This document shows, in pieces, positions 16,101-23,896 of a stretch of 41,202 nucleotides of DNA. The notes beneath the pieces were generated by a model. The model was given only the letters and a program-made list of their open reading frames with translations, was not told the DNA's origin and made no database searches. The stretch comes from Gammaproteobacteria bacterium (GTDB taxonomy: Bacteria; Pseudomonadota; Gammaproteobacteria; Pseudomonadales; Halieaceae): positions 1 to 41,202 of the forward strand of contig JAUIMF010000025.1 of NCBI GenBank assembly GCA_030433415.1, written 5' to 3'. A program made the position numbers and the translations under genes. Numbering within the stretch: the stretch's first letter is position 1; every line of letters starts with the position of its first letter.

Positions 16101-17292
16101 CTGGGTGAACACGATCGCTGCAAGCCGTGATGGCCGCGCCCTGTATCTGGACAACTCCACCGTAGGCAACCTCAGTGCCGAAGCACAGAACAAATGGCGC
16201 GCTTCACTGGACCAGGACCCGCTCGCCGCCGGACTGCGCAAAACCCGCGGCATGGTATTGCTCGACGGCAGTGATCCGGCGAACGAGTGGATAGACACGG
16301 GAACCACCCGCATTCCCGCCACGGTGCCCTTTGAGGAACGCCCGGCCATTGAGCGCAGTGACTACGTATTCAATGCCAACAACAGCTACTGGCTGAGCAG
16401 TCCCCGCCAGCCACTTACCGGTGCGTCGGTGCTTTACGGTGCCACGGATACGCCGCGCTCGCTGCGCACTCGCATGAACGTCAATATGCTCGAGAATAAA
16501 TATAGTGACGCTGGTAGTAGCGGCCGATTCAGCATGCGCGATGTACAGTCGGCGCTGTTTGCCAATCGTGGGCTCGCAGCGGAGCTCCTGCTCCCGGGCC
16601 TCGACGCGGCCTGCCACTCGGCTCCTGCGGAACTCGCCAAAGCCTGTGAAGTACTCCGCGCCTACGACGGTAGCCTTGAGCTGGACAGCGCCGGCGCGGT
16701 GCTGTTCCGCGAGTGGCTCACACGCTACGAGTACGCCGAAACCCTGGGCGACGGTGAACTGTTTCGTGAATCCTTCGACCCGATCAGGCCCATCGACACA
16801 CCCTACGGCCTCGGCGACCGACGCCGCGCCATGGAAGAACTGGCCGCTGCAGTGAGTGTGCTCGAAGCGGCCGGATTGCCGCTGGAAGCGACATTGCGCG
16901 ATACACAGTTTGCCTGGCGCGGGGGCAAAGCGATTCCCATTCACGGGGGAATCAGTCGCGAAGGCGTGGCCAATCTGCAGATGGTTGGCGATCCGTCGGC
17001 ATCACCCATCGCGGGTGTGACGCCGGCGAAGATTGCGGACAGCAGGTTCCTGACGGATGCGGGTTATCCGGTGGTCCACGGTAGCAGCTTTATTCTGACC
17101 CTGGCGTTTGATGACAAAGGCCCCGTCGCCGAAGCCCTGCTGAGCTACAGCCAGTCCGGCAACCCCCGCTCACCGCATTTCACGGACCAGACCGAGCTCT
17201 ACCGTGACAAGCAGTGGCGGCCCGTCGCGTTCCACCAGGCCGATGTGGCGGCGGTGACCCGTTCTATTCGCCGGCTTACGAGCGCCAACTGA
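13138..17292 (+). CDS. DUF885 metallopeptidase fused to penicillin-acylase Ntn hydrolase
   Basis: One uninterrupted frame of 1384 residues holding two full-length enzymes. A signal peptide (1 to about 33, ending S-H-A) is followed by a DUF885 domain (about 40-615) with the zinc motif H448-E-G-N-P-G-H454-H. From about residue 620 it passes directly into a penicillin/acyl-homoserine-lactone acylase domain: A-T-V-R-R-G-P-Y-G-V-A-H-I opening, G-Y-G-E-G-Y-A-A-A-E-D, then G-S805-N-G-W-A-L-G with the nucleophile serine that becomes the new N-terminus after self-cleavage, and N-A-N-N-S-Y-W with the catalytic Asn. Acylases normally have their own signal peptide; here it is absent, so this is a true fusion. 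Processing would leave DUF885 plus alpha chain as one polypeptide. Likely periplasmic; substrates could be acylated peptides or lactones. The ATG at 13138 is preferred to a GTG at 13102. Confidence 0.9.
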   Translation: MPALQHVSATALRIAGAGIFIFSALLALSSHATEPDGAQPAASETARLHAWLDAAYEQELAFSPQSLTVLGRRDLYDQLDDPSVEALDRRIAWYEKSVAAMQEHFDYAALDQEGRVSYDFWAYRLKRMQDARLYRHLQLPMSQLQGLHTDLPQFLINYHDVDSADDLDAYIARLGQIGPYVLTELDDVQSAAQNGVRAPGFAYDTVIRQTRGFITGAPFDEEGDSPLWADANSKIDALVDRELITDTQAREQREAIRSLLLDNFGPAYAETLSWFEGDRALASEDPRGALAMVEGNAYYAERLRYYTTTNMSAAEIHQLGLDEVARIHGEIRALMQEVGFDGDLKAFFNYIRDDKQFYYPSTDEGRQAFMDETRLYLDRINQRLPEYFGVLPKAGLEVRRVEAFRERDGAAAFYEQGTPDGSRPGVYYMHLSDMAANNRTDLQTTAYHEGNPGHHMQVSIALERDDLPLFRNDVWYSGYGEGWALYAEQVAFEMGVYDNPYYNVGRLVSEVFRAIRLVVDTGIHALGWTEEQAVQYMLDNSSVPEASTRSEIRRYIVWPGQATSYKIGMLKILELRRYAQTMLGEQFDIRDFHDLVLAGGSLPLEILERRVREWVGSQQSFDATVRRGPYGVAHIKADDYGSLGYGEGYAAAEDHVCNIAYALLKARGETAAHFGAGADNTNLASDATVRALDLNTQARTALDSQSVEIQRWIAGYTAGYNRYIAENPGSRNDSWCSGAPWVRAVTPDDFMARMVHLALTLPRMSAAVSAAQPPEQTIISASTPAHSLQQLAQALDNAALVGMGSNGWALGKEMTENGRGILLANPHYPWYGGNRFWEKHLTIPGVMDVYGVVTLGAPGVAIGFNHDLGWTHTVSASQRLTLYRLALDPNNPLRYRYGEDWRNIEARTLQIPVADGQGDTRLQSKTVYFSHYGPMLELPNMGWDDKFAYTARDANTGNYWLLAQWMAMGQASNLDAFVDAHRQFNAMPWVNTIAASRDGRALYLDNSTVGNLSAEAQNKWRASLDQDPLAAGLRKTRGMVLLDGSDPANEWIDTGTTRIPATVPFEERPAIERSDYVFNANNSYWLSSPRQPLTGASVLYGATDTPRSLRTRMNVNMLENKYSDAGSSGRFSMRDVQSALFANRGLAAELLLPGLDAACHSAPAELAKACEVLRAYDGSLELDSAGAVLFREWLTRYEYAETLGDGELFRESFDPIRPIDTPYGLGDRRRAMEELAAAVSVLEAAGLPLEATLRDTQFAWRGGKAIPIHGGISREGVANLQMVGDPSASPIAGVTPAKIADSRFLTDAGYPVVHGSSFILTLAFDDKGPVAEALLSYSQSGNPRSPHFTDQTELYRDKQWRPVAFHQADVAAVTRSIRRLTSAN

Positions 17293-17311
17293 TCGCTGGC
17301 GCGAACCCGAC

Positions 17312-18340
17312 TCAGCTGCGAAAACCCTCGGGGTTTGCGGACTGCCAGCGCCAGGCGTCCTCGCACATGCGCTGCAGGTCATACTGCGCACACCAACCCA
17401 GCAGGTCCTGTGCCCGCTTGGGATCGGCATAGCATTCAGCGACATCACCGGAACGTCGATCGACGATCTCAAAGGCAACGGGTGCGCCACTGGCCCGTTC
17501 AAAGGCCTGTACGACCTCGAGCACGCTATACCCTGTGCCCGTACCGAGATTGACGATCAAGGGGTCATCGGCCGCGCGCTTCTCCAACGCCGCCAGCGCC
17601 GCCACATGCCCCTCGGCGAGATCCTGCACGTGGATGTAATCGCGCACTCCCGTACCATCGCGCGTGGCGTAATCCCCGCCAAATACGCTCAGGCACTCAC
17701 GCCGCCCTACAGCTACCTGGGCTACGTAGGGCATAAGATTGTTGGGGATACCCGCCGGGTCCTCACCAATGCGGCCACTCGAGTGTGCTCCCACGGGATT
17801 GAAGTACCGCAGTAGCGCAACGCGCCAACCATCGTTCGCGCCACAAAGGTCCAGCAGCATATCTTCGATCATCAACTTGCTACGGCCGTAGGGATTCGTT
17901 GCGCTGCGGGGAAAGTCCTCGGTAATGGGCACCGATGCGGGATCGCCGTAGACCGTGGCCGAGGAGCTGAACACCAGGGTGCGCAGGTCGCGGCTGGCCA
18001 TGGCGCGTAGCAGGCTGACGGTACCCTTCACGTTATTGTCGTAATAATGAAGCGGCTGGCTCACGGATTCGCCCACCGCTTTGAGTCCGGCAAAATGCAC
18101 CACCGCTTCGGGCTGGAACTCATCAAAAACCCGGCCCAGCATCACCTCATCGCGAATATCCGCCTCGTAAAAGCGTGGCCGCTCGCCGAGGATTTCCTCC
18201 AGGCGATCCAGCACCACGGGCGAGCTGTTGCACAGGTTATCCAGCAGCGCGACCTCGCAACCTGCCTCGCTGAATGCCACGCAGCTGTGCGAGCCAATGT
18301 AGCCTGCCCCCCCGGTTAGCAACACCCGCGGCTTGTGCAT
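17312..18340 (-). CDS. galE: UDP-glucose 4-epimerase
   Basis: A 342-residue extended-SDR epimerase converting UDP-glucose and UDP-galactose. It shows T-G-G-A-G-Y-I-G for NAD binding, F-S-S-S-A-T-V-Y-G, the catalytic Y-G-R-S-K (N-P-Y-x3-K), a R-Y-F-N-P-V-G-A-H segment and G-T-R-D-Y-I-H-V, all typical of GalE rather than other epimerases. GGAG lies 6 bases before the ATG at 18340; an in-frame GTG 15 bases upstream contains that box and is therefore unlikely. It is divergent from the UDP-glucuronate epimerase gene and converges on the fusion gene with 19 bases between. It supplies galactosyl donors for surface polysaccharide or lipopolysaccharide. Confidence 0.95.
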   Translation of the reverse strand: MHKPRVLLTGGAGYIGSHSCVAFSEAGCEVALLDNLCNSSPVVLDRLEEILGERPRFYEADIRDEVMLGRVFDEFQPEAVVHFAGLKAVGESVSQPLHYYDNNVKGTVSLLRAMASRDLRTLVFSSSATVYGDPASVPITEDFPRSATNPYGRSKLMIEDMLLDLCGANDGWRVALLRYFNPVGAHSSGRIGEDPAGIPNNLMPYVAQVAVGRRECLSVFGGDYATRDGTGVRDYIHVQDLAEGHVAALAALEKRAADDPLIVNLGTGTGYSVLEVVQAFERASGAPVAFEIVDRRSGDVAECYADPKRAQDLLGWCAQYDLQRMCEDAWRWQSANPEGFRS

Positions 18341-18451
18341 GATGAACTCCTTCACAAAATTGGCAACGCTACCAGTGCTTCAGGGCGCTGAATAGCCTGA
18401 ATTTGCCTTGTCTTTGGTACTATCGGGCTTTTGCCATGCCAGGGATTACCC

Positions 18452-19459
18452 ATGCTTGTTCTCGTTACCGGCGCCGCAGGTTTCATCGGCTTTCACCTCA
18501 GTAATCGGCTGCTCGCCGAGGGCCACGATGTCGTTGGGCTGGACAACCTGAACGATTACTACTCAGTGAGTCTCAAAAAGGATCGCCTGGCGCAATTACA
18601 GGATCAGGATCGATTCACCTTCGAGCAGCTATCGCTCGAAGACCGCGGTGCGGTGGAAGACCTGTTTAAACGCTACACGTTCGAAGCCGTGGTCAACCTC
18701 GCGGCCCAGGCGGGAGTGCGGTACTCCCTGGAAAACCCACGGGCCTACATCAGCAGTAATATCGATGGCTTCATGAATATTCTCGAGAGCTGCCGCCATG
18801 CTTCCACGCCCCACCTGATCTATGCCTCAAGCAGCTCTGTTTACGGCATGAACACCCAGATGCCTTTCTCGGTACACGACAACGTCGACCACCCTGTGTC
18901 GCTGTACGCCGCCACCAAAAAGTCCAATGAGCTGATGGCCCACACCTACTCGCACCTGTACGGGCTGCCCACGACGGGTCTGCGGTTTTTCACCGTGTAT
19001 GGCCCCTGGGGTCGCCCCGACATGGCCCTGTTCCTTTTTACCCGTGCCATGCTCGAGGGTAAGCCCATCAAGGTCTTCAACGAGGGGCGCATGCAGCGGG
19101 ACTTCACCTACATCGACGATATTGTCGAGGGCATTACCCGCCTGCTCGCCAAACCCGCGACGCCGAACGGCAACTGGAATTCGGCATCGCCAGACCCCGG
19201 CAGCTCCAGCGCGCCCTACCGCCTGTTCAACATCGGCAACAATCAGCCGGTGGCCCTAATGGACTTTATCGGCGCGATCGAAGAAGCCCTGGGCATGGAA
19301 GCCGAAAAAGAACTGCTGCCGATGCAACCCGGCGATGTGCCTGCGACCTACGCCAATATCGATGCCCTGTCGGACTACGTCGACTACCGACCGGGCACGC
19401 CGATACGTCAGGGCATCGGCAACTTTGTGGACTGGTATCGCAGCTATTTCGGGCACTGA
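18452..19459 (+). CDS. UDP-glucuronate 4-epimerase (NAD-dependent epimerase)
   Basis: A 335-residue extended SDR. It has T-G-A-A-G-F-I-G, then L-D-N-L-N-D-Y-Y, the latter typical of UDP-glucuronate epimerases making UDP-galacturonate. Y-A-S-S-S-S-V-Y-G and Y-A-A-T-K-K carry the catalytic residues. The start is ATG at 18452 with AGGGA 6 bases upstream; a TTG at 18431 in frame is less likely. It lies 58 bases before ugd on the same strand, and the pair is a natural two-step route: Ugd makes UDP-glucuronate, and this enzyme epimerises it at C4. The product is expected to feed capsule, exopolysaccharide or LPS core synthesis. Confidence 0.93.
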   Translation: MLVLVTGAAGFIGFHLSNRLLAEGHDVVGLDNLNDYYSVSLKKDRLAQLQDQDRFTFEQLSLEDRGAVEDLFKRYTFEAVVNLAAQAGVRYSLENPRAYISSNIDGFMNILESCRHASTPHLIYASSSSVYGMNTQMPFSVHDNVDHPVSLYAATKKSNELMAHTYSHLYGLPTTGLRFFTVYGPWGRPDMALFLFTRAMLEGKPIKVFNEGRMQRDFTYIDDIVEGITRLLAKPATPNGNWNSASPDPGSSSAPYRLFNIGNNQPVALMDFIGAIEEALGMEAEKELLPMQPGDVPATYANIDALSDYVDYRPGTPIRQGIGNFVDWYRSYFGH

Positions 19460-19517
19460 GCTTACTCGGTTCCAACTGATCCACGCTGCGCATTAGCCAA
19501 CAGGAAAAGGAAACACC

Positions 19518-20822
19518 ATGAACGTCGTAATGATCGGTGCAGGCTACGTAGGCCTGGTATCTGGCGCATGCTTTGCGGAGTTCGGCGCCGAAGTGACCTG
19601 CGTGGACAAACAGGCGGACCGGGTCGCCGCGCTGCGCGAGGGACGTATTCCGATCTATGAACCCGGCCTTGATGCGCTGGTAGCGCGCAATGTTGCCGGC
19701 GGTCGCCTGCGCTTCAGCACAGACCTTGCTGCGGCGGTGGCCGACGCGGACCTTGTGTTTATTGCGGTAGGTACACCGACACGGCGCGGTGACGGCCATG
19801 CGGACCTCAAATACGTGTACGCCGCCGCGGAAGAGATCGCCCAGAATCTCGCCGGCTACACAGTGATCGTCGACAAGTCCACGGTGCCCGTCGGCACGGC
19901 ACGAGAAGTCTCGCGGGTTATAAGCAAGACCAATCCTGAAGCGGACTTTGATGTGGCGTCCAATCCGGAATTTCTTCGGGAAGGTTCGGCGATCGGTGAC
20001 TTTATGCGTCCCGACCGGGTGGTACTGGGCGTGGAATCGGAACGCGCCGAGAAACTACTGCGAGAGCTCTACCGCCCCCTGAACCTCATTGAAGCCCCCA
20101 TTCTTGTGACGGATCTCGAAAGCGCGGAACTGATCAAGTACGCCGCGAACGCCTTCCTTGCCACCAAGATCAGCTTTATCAACGAAATGAGCCAGCTCTG
20201 CGAGAAAACCGGCGCCGACGTGAATGCGGTGGCCAAGGGCATGGGCATGGACAAGCGCATAGGCAACAAGTTTCTCCACGCGGGACCAGGCTACGGCGGC
20301 TCGTGTTTTCCCAAAGACACGCTCGCCCTTAACCGCATGGCGCAGGAGCATGGCGTAAGCAGCCGCATCGTCGAAGCGGTGGTCGAAGTGAATGCATCGC
20401 AGAAGGCCCGCATGGTGGCGAAGATCCGCGAAGCGCTGGGCGGTTCCGAGGCCGACAAAACCCTGGCAGTACTGGGGCTCACCTTCAAACCCGAAACCGA
20501 CGACATGCGCGACGCCCCGGCTCTCGCGATCCTGCCGGCCCTGGCAGACCGGGGTGCAACGATCCGCGCCCACGACCCCCAGGGCATGCACGAGGCAAAA
20601 CCCCTGCTTCCCGAATCCATCGACTACGTGGACGACCTGATGGACGCCATACGGGGAGCCGATGCGGTCATACTGATGACCGAGTGGAACCAGTACCGCG
20701 GGCTGGATCTTGCAGCGGTGAGCGAAGCCATGCGCGGCGATGTGTTCGTCGATCTGCGCAACGTCTACGAGCGTCCGCTCATGGAAAAAGTGGGGCTGAA
20801 GTACCATTGTGTGGGCCGCTGA
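19518..20822 (+). CDS. ugd: UDP-glucose 6-dehydrogenase
   Basis: A 434-residue enzyme oxidising UDP-glucose twice with NAD+ to UDP-glucuronate. N-terminal G-A-G-Y-V-G-L-V-S-G binds NAD, V-G-T-P and D-K-S-T-V-P-V-G-T follow, N-P-E-F-L-R-E-G binds substrate, and the catalytic cysteine lies in G-P-G-Y-G-G-S-C-F-P-K-D. The C-terminal G-L-T-F-K-P-E-T-D-D-M-R-D segment is diagnostic. An AGGAAAAGGAAA box precedes the ATG. It is probably cotranscribed with the epimerase upstream. Immediately after its stop lies a decayed diguanylate-cyclase fragment. Confidence 0.96.
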   Translation: MNVVMIGAGYVGLVSGACFAEFGAEVTCVDKQADRVAALREGRIPIYEPGLDALVARNVAGGRLRFSTDLAAAVADADLVFIAVGTPTRRGDGHADLKYVYAAAEEIAQNLAGYTVIVDKSTVPVGTAREVSRVISKTNPEADFDVASNPEFLREGSAIGDFMRPDRVVLGVESERAEKLLRELYRPLNLIEAPILVTDLESAELIKYAANAFLATKISFINEMSQLCEKTGADVNAVAKGMGMDKRIGNKFLHAGPGYGGSCFPKDTLALNRMAQEHGVSSRIVEAVVEVNASQKARMVAKIREALGGSEADKTLAVLGLTFKPETDDMRDAPALAILPALADRGATIRAHDPQGMHEAKPLLPESIDYVDDLMDAIRGADAVILMTEWNQYRGLDLAAVSEAMRGDVFVDLRNVYERPLMEKVGLKYHCVGR

Positions 20823-20849
20823 GCGTTACTAACCAGGGCGACCAGCACG

Positions 20850-20972
20850 AACGAGGACCGCTTACCCGTTGCAGTGCTGCTTCTGGATCTCGATCACTTC
20901 GAGCTTATTAACAACTATCTGGGCCACAGCGCGGGCGATCAATTCTGGAATGCGCACCAGCCCGCAGTCTGA
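20850..20972 (+). pseudogene. Relic of a GGDEF (diguanylate cyclase) domain
   Basis: Translating from 20850 gives L-P-V-A-V-L-L-L-D-L-D-H-F-E-L-I-N and then N-Y-L-G-H-S-A-G-D-Q-F before a TGA at 20970-20972. This is the first third of a GGDEF domain (D-x-D-x-F-K-x-I-N-D and G-H-x-x-G-D elements), with Lys and Asp of the consensus already changed. There is no start codon with a ribosome-binding site and no GGDEF motif, so it is a dead fragment. The rest of the 302-base gap (20823-21124) shows no gene. The intact GGDEF-EAL gene begins 153 bases downstream. Confidence 0.75.
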
Positions 20973-21124
20973 GTCACGATCACTGGCCTGACAGGGCTGG
21001 GCATGTTAGCGTTCCATTACCATCGTCACCTTATAGCGCAGGGACCGCCTTGTGACGTACGCAACCACGGACTCCATCACGGAGCCGTCACCCTGAAAAA
21101 CTGTCCCGGGAATTGGGGTTAACA

Positions 21125-23479
21125 ATGAGCATTGCCAGTCGACTCAATCTGCTCATCGCCATAATGGCCGTCGTCGCCGGAGCGATCCTCACGGGTTTCG
21201 TGGGTCAACGCGACTACAGCTACCAGCGCGATGCGATCATGCTTGAGGCTTCCAGCCTTATCGGCAGTCAGCCACATCTACAGCTGACCTTCTATTACCG
21301 CGACGAAGCAGAAGTTCGCAGAACCCTGGACCAGCTGTTGACGCTATCGCCAGCGGTGAAGCATGTCGTGCTTTATGACAATCAGGGAAAAGTTATCGAC
21401 CAGCACCAGCGCAGCTGGGCCACCGACGCGCGCGTCACCTCCTTTGCGGAACTGCGCGAGGGGCTTTCTCCTCTGGACCAGGGCATAAAGACCGTCGGCG
21501 GTGAGCAGGTCCCCGAATCCCTGATGTTCCTGCGCAGCCTGCTGCTTGGTGAACGCAACACCTCCCTGACGCTTCCCGTTACTTCGGTGATCAACCCGGT
21601 GGAACGAGACCTGGAGCGCGAGGACTTCGCAAAAGCTCTGGTGGATCCGAGTCTGGTACGCAGCACCTTTGTTATCGGCTTTGTGGATATCTGCCTGAGT
21701 AGCACGGTGCTCTGGAGCCTCACCGCCCCGACCATCGCCCTATCTGCTGGCATCACGCTGGCGGTCGTCTTCCTGTTCTGGTTGATCGCCCGCGCGCTTA
21801 CGCGACGCATTACGGCTCCTCTGGGGCGCCTCGCACGAGTAGCAGACGATATCGCCGCGGGTCGCCAGACCGAAACCCTGCGCATCGAGGGATCTGGTGA
21901 GATACGTCATATAGCCGAGATTTTTAACGGCATTATTACGGGCCTGCATCAGTACACGCGAAAAATGGACACGGATCGCAAGATCCTGTCGATGAAAGTC
22001 GATGAGCGCACGGAACAGCTCACGCAACATAAGGAAGAGCTCGACCGCGCCGTGCAGACCGTCAGCGAAACCCGCACCCAACTTCGTCATGCCGCCTACT
22101 TCGACAATCTGACTTCACTGCCTAACCGGCGCCTGTTCACAGAGCAGTTGACGCTGTTGCTTCGTTTGGCCAAGCGCAGCGGCCAGAACGTTGGTCTGCT
22201 GCTCGTGGACATCGACAACTTCAAGCGCATCAATGACTCGCTGGGCGCCAATTTTGGTGACCAGCTTTTGCAGCAGGTTGGAGAACGCCTGGCTGAGGGC
22301 GTGCGCGACAGCGACGTGCTGCACCGGCGCATCGATGACGAAGGCTCGGTAATGGACCTCTCACGCATGGGTGGAGATGAGTTCACCGTGGTGCTCAACC
22401 AGATCGAGAGCCTCGAGACCGCGGAGCGCGTTGCTTCACGCCTGGCCGAGGCCGTAGCCCGGCCCTACTTCATCGATCAGCAGGAGATCATCGTTACCTC
22501 AAGCGTCGGCGTAGCCGTGTCCCCCGATCACGCGGATGATGTCGAGGGCCTGCTCCGGGCCGCAGACACCGCCATGATCAGTGCGAAGAAACGCGGCAAA
22601 AACCGCATCATGACCTACAACGATGGCATGGAAGCGGCTAACCGGGAGCGCCTGCAACTGGAAAACGATCTACGCAAAGCCGTGGAGCGGAACCAGCTGC
22701 TGCTGCACTATCAACCGCAGGTCCATGGCCGTACCGGCGAGGTCACAGGCGTAGAGTCCCTCGTGCGCTGGAATCATCCGGACCAGGGTTTGGTACCGCC
22801 CTTCAAATGGATTCCCATTGCGGAGGAACTGGGACTCATTGAGGAGGTGGGCGCATGGGTACTACGCGAAGCCTGTTCTGAACTCGTGCGTCTGCGCAGC
22901 GAGGGCCTGGACCTGCCCAAGATTTCTGTGAACGTGTCCGCGCTTCAGTTCAATGAGGAATTCATCGATATCGTGAGTGAGGTACTGCGTGACACGGAGC
23001 TACCCCCCGAGGCGCTCGAGCTTGAGCTGACTGAAGGCGTCATGGTGAACAATCAGGCCACGACGGTGAGCATTGTCAGCCGCCTCAAGGACCTCGGCGT
23101 GAGGCTGTCGATCGATGACTTCGGCACGGGATACTCGTCCCTGAGCTACCTTACGCGCTTCCCGCTGAACGAACTCAAGATCGACCGCAGCTTTGTCCTT
23201 GGATTGACCGAAAGCGAGCAGAACGTGGAACTCGTTCGCGCCATCATCGCCATGGCCAAAAGCCTGGAGCTGGAGATTGTGGTCGAGGGTGTGGAACGAA
23301 TCGAGGAGCTACAGTTCTTCAGGGAGCAGGACGTGGATCTGATTCAGGGCTTTCTGTTCAGCGCCCCCGTGCCCTCCGAGCGTCTGCGGGACCTGCTCAG
23401 CCCCGGCTTTTTCCTCGCCCAGTTGCAGGTTCTGGATCGAAAGCTCGAAGACAGCATGATCAAGATGGAGCAGGCCTGA
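21125..23479 (+). CDS. Membrane GGDEF-EAL cyclic-di-GMP enzyme with HAMP
   Basis: A 784-residue inner-membrane signalling protein. A first membrane segment (about 8-28), a periplasmic sensor part (about 30-195), a second membrane segment (about 200-222), a HAMP with following coiled coil (about 222-310), GGDEF (about 320-490) and EAL (about 505-760). G416-G-D-E-F is intact, so cyclase activity is possible. The EAL signature reads E544-S-L, keeping the metal Glu, and D-D-F-G-T-G-Y-S-S-L is intact, so phosphodiesterase activity is also possible. A 10-residue insert lies between the R-D-S-D inhibitory-site-like motif and GGDEF. The start is ATG at 21125 with GGGG ahead; a TTG at 21113 is less likely. 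Next to nucleotide-sugar genes it may tune polysaccharide output. Confidence 0.93.
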   Translation: MSIASRLNLLIAIMAVVAGAILTGFVGQRDYSYQRDAIMLEASSLIGSQPHLQLTFYYRDEAEVRRTLDQLLTLSPAVKHVVLYDNQGKVIDQHQRSWATDARVTSFAELREGLSPLDQGIKTVGGEQVPESLMFLRSLLLGERNTSLTLPVTSVINPVERDLEREDFAKALVDPSLVRSTFVIGFVDICLSSTVLWSLTAPTIALSAGITLAVVFLFWLIARALTRRITAPLGRLARVADDIAAGRQTETLRIEGSGEIRHIAEIFNGIITGLHQYTRKMDTDRKILSMKVDERTEQLTQHKEELDRAVQTVSETRTQLRHAAYFDNLTSLPNRRLFTEQLTLLLRLAKRSGQNVGLLLVDIDNFKRINDSLGANFGDQLLQQVGERLAEGVRDSDVLHRRIDDEGSVMDLSRMGGDEFTVVLNQIESLETAERVASRLAEAVARPYFIDQQEIIVTSSVGVAVSPDHADDVEGLLRAADTAMISAKKRGKNRIMTYNDGMEAANRERLQLENDLRKAVERNQLLLHYQPQVHGRTGEVTGVESLVRWNHPDQGLVPPFKWIPIAEELGLIEEVGAWVLREACSELVRLRSEGLDLPKISVNVSALQFNEEFIDIVSEVLRDTELPPEALELELTEGVMVNNQATTVSIVSRLKDLGVRLSIDDFGTGYSSLSYLTRFPLNELKIDRSFVLGLTESEQNVELVRAIIAMAKSLELEIVVEGVERIEELQFFREQDVDLIQGFLFSAPVPSERLRDLLSPGFFLAQLQVLDRKLEDSMIKMEQA

Positions 23480-23506
23480 GCGCGTCAGCACGACGCAGCC
23501 ATGGTT

Positions 23507-23791
23507 TCAGTCGGACGAGCCCTCACCCGCATCGTTCGCCGCAGCCTGCTGCTTGCGCAATTCCTGGATGTTAAGCAAGTTGCTGCGATAGGCATCCGCG
23601 ATCTTGTCCACGCCCGAAGGGTTCAAGCCTCCCTGGTTGCCCGTGACCGAGTAGGTGGCGTAGATGCCGGACGCTGTCATCAGTGCCCAGGACACCAGAT
23701 TCACCGGCAACCCTTCATTCTTCATCGTGTTGGCAAGTTCGATGAAACGCTCCATGCAGTCATCGTGCTGGCGGGTTTGATCGTCGCTCAT
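23507..23791 (-). CDS. DUF3144 family protein
   Basis: A 94-residue soluble protein matching the DUF3144 pattern: M-E-R-F-I-E-L-A-N-x-M-K-N-E-G, a small-residue helix with A-L-M-T-A-S-G-I-Y-A-T-Y, and S-G-V-D-K-I-A-D-A-Y. Family function is unknown. The C-terminal 20 residues are polar and probably disordered. It is convergent with the GGDEF-EAL gene (28-base gap) and divergent from the outer-membrane barrel gene, so 23792-23896 should hold its promoter. Confidence 0.85.
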   Translation of the reverse strand: MSDDQTRQHDDCMERFIELANTMKNEGLPVNLVSWALMTASGIYATYSVTGNQGGLNPSGVDKIADAYRSNLLNIQELRKQQAAANDAGEGSSD

Positions 23792-23896
23792 TGGTTAACC
23801 TCAGTGCGCAGTGCAAAGGTCGCGGAGTGTAGCACCGTCACCCACGCCAACAAAGAAGCGCTGAACATCATCTGGCCCTTGAGCCAGCAACAAGCT

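Noticed and set aside
23501..23896. Upstream extension of the outer-membrane barrel frame
   Set aside because: It runs antisense to the DUF3144 gene and would bury the signal peptide deep inside the protein.
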